16,480 bases of DNA from Chloroflexota bacterium. Its GTDB lineage: Bacteria; Chloroflexota; Dehalococcoidia; SAR202; UBA11138. A program made the translations under genes and the position numbers. The notes beneath the pieces were generated by a model that did not search any database, had not been told where the DNA came from, and saw only the letters and a program-made list of their open reading frames with translations. Position 1 is the first letter of the stretch, and each line of letters begins with the position of its first letter. The stretch lies in NCBI GenBank assembly GCA_022566975.1, contig JADFHV010000008.1:1-16480 (forward strand), in the 5' to 3' direction. Positions 7,897 through 14,622 of the stretch are shown here, in pieces.

Positions 7897-8994
7897 CTAG
7901 ACCCTGCCGGCGATGACGTCTCCCATCTCTCTGGTGCTCACGACGTCGTCGCCCTCTGCCGCGATGTCGCCCGTCCGATAGCCCTCCGCCAGCACCCCTT
8001 CGACCGACTCCTCCACTGCGGTTGCCTCGTCCTCCAGACTGAGGGAGAGGCGCAGCAGCATCGCTACGCTGAGGATGGCGCCGATGGGATTGGCGATGCC
8101 CTGCCCCGCGATATCCGGGGCGGTGCCGTGTATAGGCTCGTAAAGGGATGGGCCTCTCTTCAGCGGCTTACGGCCGGACGGGAGTCCTGCCAGACTGGCG
8201 GATGGCAGCATCCCCATGGAGCCGGCCAGCACTGATGCCTCGTCGCTCAGGATGTCACCGAAGGTGTTCTCCGCCACGATGACGTCGAAGTGGGCCGGGT
8301 TGCGTATGAGCTGCATGGCGGCGTTGTCAGCCAGGATGTGCTCAAGCTCTACGTCTGGGTACTCTGCCGAGAGCTCGACGGCGATCTCCCGCCATAGCCG
8401 CGAGGACTCCAGCACGTTGGCCTTGTCGACCGACGTCAGGCGCTTTCTGCGCCCCTGGGCCAGCTCGAAGCCCACCCTCAGGATGCGCTCGATCTCCTTT
8501 TCCGTGTACTTCAGGGTGTCGACCCCACGCCGGCCTCTGGCCGTGCTCCACCGCCTCTTTGGGCGGGAGAAGTAGAGGCCGCCGGTCAGCTCTCGCACGA
8601 TAATCATGTCCACGCCCCGAAGGAGATGTGGTTTGACGGGGCTGGAGTTCAGCAGGGCCGGGTAGACCTTCACCGGCCTGACGTTGGCGAACAGGCCCAG
8701 GTCCTTTCGGATGGCCAGGATGCCGTCCTCCGGCCTGACCTTCGCCTGGGGATCGTCCCACTTGGGCCCGCCCACGGCGCCGAACAGCACCGCGTCCGTA
8801 TTTGAGATCAGTTCGACCGTCTCATCCGGCAGCGGCGTACCCATCTCATCGATGGCGTTGCCCCCTACCATGCCGTAGCCGAGCTGGAAGACGTGCCCGA
8901 ACCGACGGCCCGCGGCCTTCATGACCTTCACAGCCTCGTCAGTAACCTCGGGCCCGACGCCGTCGCCGGGCAGCACCGCGATAGAGAATTTCAT
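7897..8994 (-). CDS. leuB: 3-Isopropylmalate dehydrogenase
   Basis: A 365-residue cytoplasmic enzyme of leucine biosynthesis. It oxidises and decarboxylates (2R,3S)-3-isopropylmalate to 2-oxoisocaproate with NAD+ and Mg2+/Mn2+. Visible motifs are [10 protein letters not shown] (8-17), [10 protein letters not shown] (99-108), RELTGGLYF (134-142) with the catalytic Tyr141, [16 protein letters not shown] (188-203) with Lys191, and the metal aspartates in [11 protein letters not shown] and [32 protein letters not shown] (289-303) carries the Asp expected for NAD+ preference. The NVLESS segment argues for LeuB over isocitrate or tartrate dehydrogenase. ATG 8994 has AGGAG five bases upstream. It lies 50 bases after soxG on the same strand, with no leuA/C/D nearby. 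Two basic-rich stretches (143-157 and 268-281) look slightly atypical but the frame is intact. Confidence 0.93.
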   Translation of the reverse strand: MKFSIAVLPGDGVGPEVTDEAVKVMKAAGRRFGHVFQLGYGMVGGNAIDEMGTPLPDETVELISNTDAVLFGAVGGPKWDDPQAKVRPEDGILAIRKDLGLFANVRPVKVYPALLNSSPVKPHLLRGVDMIIVRELTGGLYFSRPKRRWSTARGRRGVDTLKYTEKEIERILRVGFELAQGRRKRLTSVDKANVLESSRLWREIAVELSAEYPDVELEHILADNAAMQLIRNPAHFDVIVAENTFGDILSDEASVLAGSMGMLPSASLAGLPSGRKPLKRGPSLYEPIHGTAPDIAGQGIANPIGAILSVAMLLRLSLSLEDEATAVEESVEGVLAEGYRTGDIAAEGDDVVSTREMGDVIAGRV

Positions 8995-9044
8995 CCCGTC
9001 TCCTGAGTCGTTCCTGGTGGCGCCATCGCGCCGCTCACCCTGTC

Positions 9045-9689
9045 CTAATGCGAGATCTGGCCTCCGTCCCCCACCACCTCCAGCCCGTACTCCTGGGCGG
9101 CGTCTTCGAGCCAGAGGGCCAGATACTCGGCGAAGCTACGACGGACGATGAGGTCGAAGGACGGCTTCTCGTCTATCTGCCTTATGATTGCTCCGACACT
9201 GGCGACGAGGGTCTGGGCGCAAAGACCTGGACGGAAGACCCGCGGGTGAAGGTCCAGGCTGCATCCCTTGGCCAGGACGTCGCGCGCGCGTGGTCCCTGG
9301 ATGGTTATGACGGTCTGACCGCCGCTCACGTCGGTGACAGCGGCGAACGTGTCGTGCAGGGCCTCACGCAGGGCTTCCGTCAGTTGGGTCTCCATGCTCG
9401 GCGGGGTGATGAGCAGCCATTCATCGGGTCCGAGCCAGAGGGCTCCTACCCCGTCGCCCTCCACCACGGTGTTCGGCTCAGTGGGCAGCCCGACTCCCAG
9501 GACTCCTCGCACCGCATCGAGAAAGGCCGCGCCTTCAGGGTCGCCGCGAAGATTGACGTGGCCTAGAAAGGCGTGCTCGCCGAGGCTGACTCCCGGTCCG
9601 GCTGGACTACGAGTGCCGCGCCTCGAGGCGAAGAACTGGAGCAGGGGCGACTCACGTGCTGCATCGTCCTGAATCACCGAGTCAGACAT
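9045..9689 (-). CDS. soxG: Sarcosine oxidase, gamma subunit
   Basis: A 214-residue SoxG, the small structural subunit of heterotetrameric sarcosine oxidase, related to the GcvT/folate-binding fold but non-catalytic. Recognisable segments are [11 protein letters not shown] (84-94), [37 protein letters not shown] (family hallmark, about 116-152, with Gly-Pro-Arg and Leu-Asp-Leu-His) and [18 protein letters not shown] (177-194). ATG 9689 is chosen because GGTGA lies eight bases upstream. An in-frame GTG at 9701 would add four residues but lacks a spaced ribosome-binding site. The start overlaps the soxA stop (9682-9684) by eight bases, indicating translational coupling. It is the last sox gene; leuB follows. 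Confidence 0.92.
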   Translation of the reverse strand: MSDSVIQDDAARESPLLQFFASRRGTRSPAGPGVSLGEHAFLGHVNLRGDPEGAAFLDAVRGVLGVGLPTEPNTVVEGDGVGALWLGPDEWLLITPPSMETQLTEALREALHDTFAAVTDVSGGQTVITIQGPRARDVLAKGCSLDLHPRVFRPGLCAQTLVASVGAIIRQIDEKPSFDLIVRRSFAEYLALWLEDAAQEYGLEVVGDGGQISH

Positions 9690-12600
9690 TCTGTCGCTCA
9701 CCCTCAGGGTCGTAGAACACCGGGCTGGTGATTACCGTGCCGATGCCGCGTCCGTCGGCGTCGGACACATATACCCTGTCGCCCATGCGCGACCGGCCTC
9801 CTTTGACCATGGCCATGGCGATGGAGCGGCCAAGGGCGGCGCTGTAGTAGCTGGACGTGACGTGGCCCAGCATGGGCGTAGGAATCCCGGCTGCGGTGTC
9901 GTCGACGACCGGACCGCCGTCAGGCAATACCTCGGTGGGCGAGTCTGTCAGCAGTCCCACCAGCTGCTTTCGGTCCTCACGGAGCATGTCCGACCTGGAC
10001 AGGGAGCGCCGTCCGAGAAAGTCCTTGCGCTTGCTGACGAGCCAGCTCATGCCCGCATCGATGGGCGTGACCGACCCGTCGGTATCCTGGCCGACGATGA
10101 TGAAGCCCTTCTCGGCCCGGAGGACGTGCATCACCTCCGTGCCGTAGGGGGCAATGTTGTACTTTTCGCCCGCCTCGATGCAGGCATCCCAGACGGCCCT
10201 GGCATAGTTGGCCTGCACGTTGATCTCGTAGGTTAGCTCTCCACTAAAGCTGATGCGGAACACGCGGGCCGGCGCACCTGCGACTGTTCCCAGGTGGACG
10301 GACATGAAGGGGAAGGCGTCGCCCGCAAAATCGATGTCGCTGCAGATCGCGGAGATGACGTCCCGGCTGAGGGGCCCCACGAGTGAGACCGTCGCCCAGT
10401 GGTCAGTCACCGACGTCAAGTAGACCTTTAGCTCCGGCCATTCCGTCTGAAGCCATCGCTCCAACCAGGCCATGACTACCGCCGCATTGCCGGTGGTGGT
10501 GTGCATGAGGTAATGGTTTTCGCCCAGACGGGCGGTTACCCCGTCGTCCATCAACATGCCATCTTCGCCCAGCATCAGCCCGTACCGACACCTGCCGACG
10601 GGCAGCTTGAGCCAGGCGTTGGTATACACGCGATTGAGGAAATCGGCCGCATCGGGACCCTGAATATCGATCTTTCCCAGAGTTGACGCGTCGGTGATGG
10701 CGACGCCTTTGCGGGCCACCAGGGACTCCCGGTTCACGGCGTCTTGCAGGCTGTCGCCGGGGCGCGGGTAGTACCAGGCCCGCTTCCATTGGCCCACGTT
10801 CTCGAAGAGGGCTCCGGCCTGTTCGTGCCATCCGTGGATGGGCGTCTTACGCACCGGGTCGAACAGGTCACCGCCTACCCGTCCCGCTATTGCGCCGTAG
10901 GTCACCGGGGTGTAGGGCGGCCGGAAGGTGGTTGTTCCGGTGGAGGCGATATCTTCGCCCAAGGTCTCGGCTAGGACGCCGATTCCGGCCACGTTGCCGA
11001 GCTTGCCCTGGTCGGTGCCCATACCGAGAGTGGTGTAACGTTTGATGTGCTCGACGGACTGATACCCCTCACGGGTCGCGATGACAATGTCGGCGGCGCT
11101 CGTATCCGTCTGGAGGTCGACGAACTGCTTGGCGCCACGGCCGACGGGCTTCGTCGAGGGCACGATCCACACGGCCCGCGTCGGCTCCTCCGCCGGGTCA
11201 TCCACGGCACCGGAGGGCGATGAGGCTTTCCCGTCTCCAAACCCGGCGTCCCCGGCCGCGTGTGCGCCCGCGGCAGAACCTTCCGCAAGGCATCCCGCCA
11301 GGGTGAAGCTGCCATTGCTCGAGCCCGCAAGACGCTCCGCCTGGACGGGCTCTTCGGGCACGAAGCAACTCCTGAGCTCGTCGAATCGTAGGCTGCCGCC
11401 TGACTGGGTGTGGAGATGGACGGTCGGGTTCCAGCCTCCGGATACGGCGACGAGATCGCAGTCGATTCTGCGGCGGCGCCCCTCGACAGCGTGTCCCGAA
11501 TCGTCGAGCCGCATGACGTCGACGCTTCTGACCCGCATACGGCCGTTGACGTCGACGACGGCGTGCCGGCCGAGGACCTCGATACCGCTCCGGCGCACCT
11601 GGGCCGCCAGGGGACCGCCGGGCTCCGGCCGAACATCGACCACTGCGGCGACCGGTATCCCCGCGTCGGCGAGGTCCAGCGCGGTCTGATAGGCGCTGTC
11701 GTTGTTGGTGAATACCACGGCCTTCGAGCCGGGGACGACGGCGTAGCGGTTCCGATAGGTCGAGACCGCGGAGGCCATCATAACGCCGGGGCGGTCGTTG
11801 TTGCCGAATACGAGCGGGCGCTCAATTGCGCCGGTGGCCAGTACCACCTGCTTGGCACGGACGCGCCACAGCCGCTGACGCGGACGAGTCCCGTCGTTCG
11901 CCGGCAGGTGGTCGGAAACGCGCTCGAGTATGGTGACGAAATTATGATCGTAATATCCGACCGCGGTGCTCCGCGGGAGCAGGCGCACCTCCTCCATCGA
12001 CGCCAGCTCATCTACCGCCGCCGAGACCCACTCGGTCGCGGGCACGCCATCGATGACCTGGCGGCTCGCCAGAAGGCTGCCGCCAAACTCGGGCTGCTCG
12101 TCCGCGAGGATGACCCGGGCGCCCCTGCGCCCCGCCTCGCACGCCGCTGCGAGTCCGGCCGGGCCGCCACCTACCACGAGGACGTCACAGTGGGTGTTGA
12201 GCTTATCGTAGCGGTCCGGGTCCGGCCCGTCGGGCGTGATCCCAAGCCCCGCGGCATTCCGAATCAAGCGCTCGTACTTCCTCCAGTAGCCTTTTGGCCA
12301 CATGAAGGTCTTGTAGTAGAAGCCAGGGGGCATCAGGCGGGAGAAGAGGCCCATGACGGCGCGGAGATCGAAGTTCACGCTCGGCCAGCTTGTGACTGTG
12401 GCGGCTTCCAGGCCGTCATACAGCTCCACCTGGGTAGCGACCTGATTGGGCAGGGTGACGGGCCCGGTGCCGATCTGGAGGACCGCGTTTGGCTCCTCGG
12501 AGCCGGCGCCGACGATGCCGCGAGGCCGGTGGTACTTGAGGCTCCGCCCTACGACGCTGATGCCGTTGGCGAGGAGGGCCGAGGCCAGGGTATCGCCTCG

Positions 12601-12693
12601 AAAGCCCTCGAGGCTCTTGCCGTTGAAGGTGAACCGGACCGGCGCCTGACGATCGATCCGTCCCCCCGTCGCCAGACGATTAGGCTGATTCAC
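9682..12693 (-). CDS. soxA: Sarcosine oxidase, alpha subunit
   Basis: A SoxA of 1003 residues, the usual size. In the complex it carries NAD+ and the folate site and passes the one-carbon unit from sarcosine to tetrahydrofolate. The N-terminus (about 1-100) is the Fer2-like domain lacking cluster cysteines, with GDTLASALLANG and GRSLKYHRPRGI. A Rossmann dinucleotide site GGGPAG lies near 175-180, and ATGAIERPLVFGNNDRPGVM near 286-304. From about 615 onward comes the GcvT-type aminomethyltransferase domain (RVYTNAWLKLPVGRCRYGLML; SFSGELTYEINV). The start is GTG 12693, giving the typical beginning MNQPNRLATGGRIDR. GGAGG lies six bases upstream and the start overlaps the soxD stop in GTGA. An 88-residue upstream extension to 12957 is soxD read in the wrong frame. 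Confidence 0.96.
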   Translation of the reverse strand: MNQPNRLATGGRIDRQAPVRFTFNGKSLEGFRGDTLASALLANGISVVGRSLKYHRPRGIVGAGSEEPNAVLQIGTGPVTLPNQVATQVELYDGLEAATVTSWPSVNFDLRAVMGLFSRLMPPGFYYKTFMWPKGYWRKYERLIRNAAGLGITPDGPDPDRYDKLNTHCDVLVVGGGPAGLAAACEAGRRGARVILADEQPEFGGSLLASRQVIDGVPATEWVSAAVDELASMEEVRLLPRSTAVGYYDHNFVTILERVSDHLPANDGTRPRQRLWRVRAKQVVLATGAIERPLVFGNNDRPGVMMASAVSTYRNRYAVVPGSKAVVFTNNDSAYQTALDLADAGIPVAAVVDVRPEPGGPLAAQVRRSGIEVLGRHAVVDVNGRMRVRSVDVMRLDDSGHAVEGRRRRIDCDLVAVSGGWNPTVHLHTQSGGSLRFDELRSCFVPEEPVQAERLAGSSNGSFTLAGCLAEGSAAGAHAAGDAGFGDGKASSPSGAVDDPAEEPTRAVWIVPSTKPVGRGAKQFVDLQTDTSAADIVIATREGYQSVEHIKRYTTLGMGTDQGKLGNVAGIGVLAETLGEDIASTGTTTFRPPYTPVTYGAIAGRVGGDLFDPVRKTPIHGWHEQAGALFENVGQWKRAWYYPRPGDSLQDAVNRESLVARKGVAITDASTLGKIDIQGPDAADFLNRVYTNAWLKLPVGRCRYGLMLGEDGMLMDDGVTARLGENHYLMHTTTGNAAVVMAWLERWLQTEWPELKVYLTSVTDHWATVSLVGPLSRDVISAICSDIDFAGDAFPFMSVHLGTVAGAPARVFRISFSGELTYEINVQANYARAVWDACIEAGEKYNIAPYGTEVMHVLRAEKGFIIVGQDTDGSVTPIDAGMSWLVSKRKDFLGRRSLSRSDMLREDRKQLVGLLTDSPTEVLPDGGPVVDDTAAGIPTPMLGHVTSSYYSAALGRSIAMAMVKGGRSRMGDRVYVSDADGRGIGTVITSPVFYDPEGERQNV

Positions 12694-12971
12694 CCAACGC
12701 CTCCGGGGGGCGGCTCGCCGGGTTTGTAGACCGATGTGATCTGGTAGCTGACGGTGTCGCGCTCGGCATTGAACCAGCGTCTGCAGCCGGAGGCGTGAGA
12801 CCACTGCTCCAGGTGCCGGCCCCGCGGATTGTTGCGAAAGAACAGGTAGTCGCCCCACTCTGCGTCGGACACGGCGTCCTGGTCGGTCGGCACAACGAGA
12901 TGGGCCTCGCCTCCGTACGAGAACTCGGTCTCTTCGCGAGGGCCGCACCAGGGGCATTCGATAAGCAGCAT
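12690..12971 (-). CDS. soxD: Sarcosine oxidase, delta subunit
   Basis: A 93-residue SoxD, the small zinc-binding subunit that holds the heterotetramer together. The expected zinc ligands are all present and in the family's own positions: Cys6 and Cys9 (IECPWCG), His59 (WSHASGC) and Cys63. The conserved WGDYLFFRNNPRGRHLEQW segment is at 39-57 and RRWFNAERDT at 64-73. ATG 12971 has AAGGGG about eight bases upstream. It sits 14 bases after the soxB stop and ends by overlapping the soxA GTG by four bases. The order soxB-soxD-soxA-soxG is the classical one. Confidence 0.96.
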   Translation of the reverse strand: MLLIECPWCGPREETEFSYGGEAHLVVPTDQDAVSDAEWGDYLFFRNNPRGRHLEQWSHASGCRRWFNAERDTVSYQITSVYKPGEPPPGGVG

Positions 12972-12985
12972 GGTAGATGGCCCCT

Positions 12986-14236
12986 TCAGTGTGCGACGCC
13001 GGCGGCGCCGTGCTCGTCGATCAGCCGGCCGGTGGCGAAGCGGTCCAGTCCAAAGGGCTCGTTGAGCCGATGGGGCCGGTCGTTGGCGATGGTGTAAGCA
13101 TAGACCCAGCCAGAGCCCGGAGTGGACTTGTAACCCCCGGTGCCCCATCCGCAGTTGATGTACAGGCCGTCCACGGGTGTCTTGCCGACTATCGGGCATG
13201 CATCGGGGCAGACGTCGACGATGCCGCCCCACTGGCGCATCATGCGAACGCGGCTGAAGATGGGGAACAGCTCGACGATGGCCGCGATGGCGCCTTCGAG
13301 GATCGAGAAGCTCCCCCGCTGGCCGTAGCCGTTGTATGCATCAAGCCCTGCGCCCGCCAAAAGCTCGCCTCTGGCGGTCTGGCTGATATAGGCGTGCACC
13401 GCCGCTGACATCACGACGACATCCAGCACCGGTTTGACGGGCTCTGTGACCCACGCCTGTAACGGGTGGCTTTCGATGGGCAGTCGGAAACCGGCCATGG
13501 CTGCGAGGACACCGGAGTCCCCCGCGGTTGCCAGCGCGACCTTGGGGGCGGCGATAAATCCCTTCGTTGTTTCGACGCCGGTTACCCGTCCGTTAGCCCG
13601 GCGGATGCCGGTGACCTCGCAGTGCTGAATGATGTCGGTCCCGCGGGCGTCTGCGGCGCGGGCGTAGCCCCATGCCAGCGCGTCGTGACGGGCGGTCCCC
13701 GCCCTTCGCTGCAGGGCTCCGCCGAGAATAGGGTAGCGGGCGTTGGGAGAGACATTGAGGATCGGCACCAGCTCTTTGATCTCGTCGACGGTGAGCAGCT
13801 CGCTGTCGATGCCGTTGAGGCGGTTGGCGTTCACGCGGCGCGCGATGTCCCGCATCTCCTGGAGGCTGTGGCCCAGGCCGAGCAGGCCGCGTTGACTGAA
13901 CATCAGGTTGAAGTTCAGCTCCTGGGTAAGGCTCTCCCACAGCTTCAACGAAAACTCGTACAGATGGGCAGACTCGTCCCAGAGGTAGTTGGAGCGGACT
14001 ACCTCGGTGTTGCGTCCCGTGTTGCCGCCGCCTACATAGCCCTTCTCGACCACGGCGACGTTGGAGATCCCGTGCTCTTTGGCGAGGTAGTAGGCGGTGG
14101 CAAGGCCGTGGCCGCCCGCGCCGACAATGACGACGTCGTACGCCTGCTTTGGCTCGGGGCTTCGCCACGCCCTGGGCCAGTTCTCGTGGTAGCTCAGGGC
14201 GTTCCGGACAAGGCTCAGGAAGGAGTATCTCTTCAT
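12986..14236 (-). CDS. soxB: Sarcosine oxidase, beta subunit
   Basis: A 416-residue SoxB, the catalytic flavoprotein that oxidises sarcosine. It holds FAD and a covalent FMN. The FAD motif [17 protein letters not shown] is at 36-52. [18 protein letters not shown] (72-89) and [13 protein letters not shown] (113-125) are typical. His184, in [15 protein letters not shown], aligns by offset with the covalent-FMN His173 of Corynebacterium Sox[23 protein letters not shown] and [41 protein letters not shown] complete the substrate domain in the usual form. I start at ATG 14236 (MKRYSFLSL...) because homologues begin this way; an upstream ATG at 14278 would add 14 residues. Neither start has a visible Shine-Dalgarno site. 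First gene of the operon. Confidence 0.95.
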   Translation of the reverse strand: MKRYSFLSLVRNALSYHENWPRAWRSPEPKQAYDVVIVGAGGHGLATAYYLAKEHGISNVAVVEKGYVGGGNTGRNTEVVRSNYLWDESAHLYEFSLKLWESLTQELNFNLMFSQRGLLGLGHSLQEMRDIARRVNANRLNGIDSELLTVDEIKELVPILNVSPNARYPILGGALQRRAGTARHDALAWGYARAADARGTDIIQHCEVTGIRRANGRVTGVETTKGFIAAPKVALATAGDSGVLAAMAGFRLPIESHPLQAWVTEPVKPVLDVVVMSAAVHAYISQTARGELLAGAGLDAYNGYGQRGSFSILEGAIAAIVELFPIFSRVRMMRQWGGIVDVCPDACPIVGKTPVDGLYINCGWGTGGYKSTPGSGWVYAYTIANDRPHRLNEPFGLDRFATGRLIDEHGAAGVAH

Positions 14237-14360
14237 GGCAGCGATCGTCGCATATAATACCCTTCGCGCGCTCGTCATGCCATAGGCAATCTAAACCGCC
14301 ACCGGATAGCCTGATGTGACGCTGTTCGTGGGAGAGTTCCACCTTGACGCCGACGTCACA
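14237..14360 (-). promoter_or_regulatory. Putative soxBDAG control region with three TGACG half-sites
   Basis: A -10-like TATTAT lies at 14259-14254 on the minus strand, only about 17 bases from the soxB ATG; no good -35 is at the right distance. Further upstream are three TGACG copies: direct at 14317-14321 and 14345-14349, inverted at 14354-14358. TGACG-CCGA-CGTCA (14345-14358) is a perfect dyad, and TGTGACG (14315-14321) with CGTCACA (14354-14360) is a wider one. Regulator binding is inferred from symmetry. Confidence 0.3.
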
Positions 14361-14518
14361 CTAATGCGAGAAGGTCAATATACCGTGATCAACTATCTCG
14401 ATTCCGCAGCCGGTGTCGCACCCGACGACGCTATCACAGACAATCAGGTATGATGCCAACGCCCTAGAGGCGTTCCGCGGACCGCTCCTACCAGACACCT
14501 GCCGACAGGAGTGGTGGC

Positions 14519-14587
14519 GTGAACACCCAGGAACGGGACTTGAAACGGCATCCTGGGCGTTATCCGGATCAACTTAAACGCCGCTAG
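14519..14587 (+). CDS. Possible 22-residue leader peptide upstream of hsdR
   Basis: A GTG at 14519 is preceded by AGGAG (14507-14511) at the ideal seven-base distance and opens a 22-codon frame ending TAG at 14585-14587, 35 bases before hsdR. The peptide begins MNTQERDLKRH and is basic (seven Lys/Arg). An inverted repeat CCCAGGA (14526-14532) with TCCTGGG (14551-14557) lies within it, so translation could affect RNA folding ahead of hsdR. Chance is a fair alternative: two other frames here are open over similar lengths. The spacer 14237-14622 (386 bases) otherwise holds a six-pair hairpin AACGCC/GGCGTT (14458-14474) and no recognised gene. Confidence 0.22.
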   Translation: MNTQERDLKRHPGRYPDQLKRR

Positions 14588-14622
14588 GCCGCTGAACGGA
14601 CTCCGCTGAGACAGGAATCGAA

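Noticed and set aside
7897..8994. Alternative identity as tartrate or homoisocitrate dehydrogenase
   Set aside because: The [21 protein letters not shown] and [15 protein letters not shown] segments fit LeuB better. Retained as LeuB despite its unusual neighbours.
11410..12729. Long plus-strand open frame (439 codons) opposite soxA
   Set aside because: It lies wholly antisense to strongly conserved soxA, has low-complexity Arg/Gly/Asp-rich composition, and no family motifs. High GC makes such frames common.
12694..12957. 88-residue N-terminal extension of SoxA
   Set aside because: It is soxD read in another frame. The homologous SoxA N-terminus begins at GTG 12693 with its own GGAGG site.
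13466..14257. Plus-strand open frame (263 codons) opposite soxB
   Set aside because: Antisense shadow of soxB with no recognisable domain or ribosome-binding site.
14316..14453. 45-codon plus-strand frame (GTG start) in the sox-hsdR spacer
   Set aside because: The translation looks fairly protein-like, but there is no Shine-Dalgarno site, no known motif and overlap with the TGACG sites. Too weak to call a gene.
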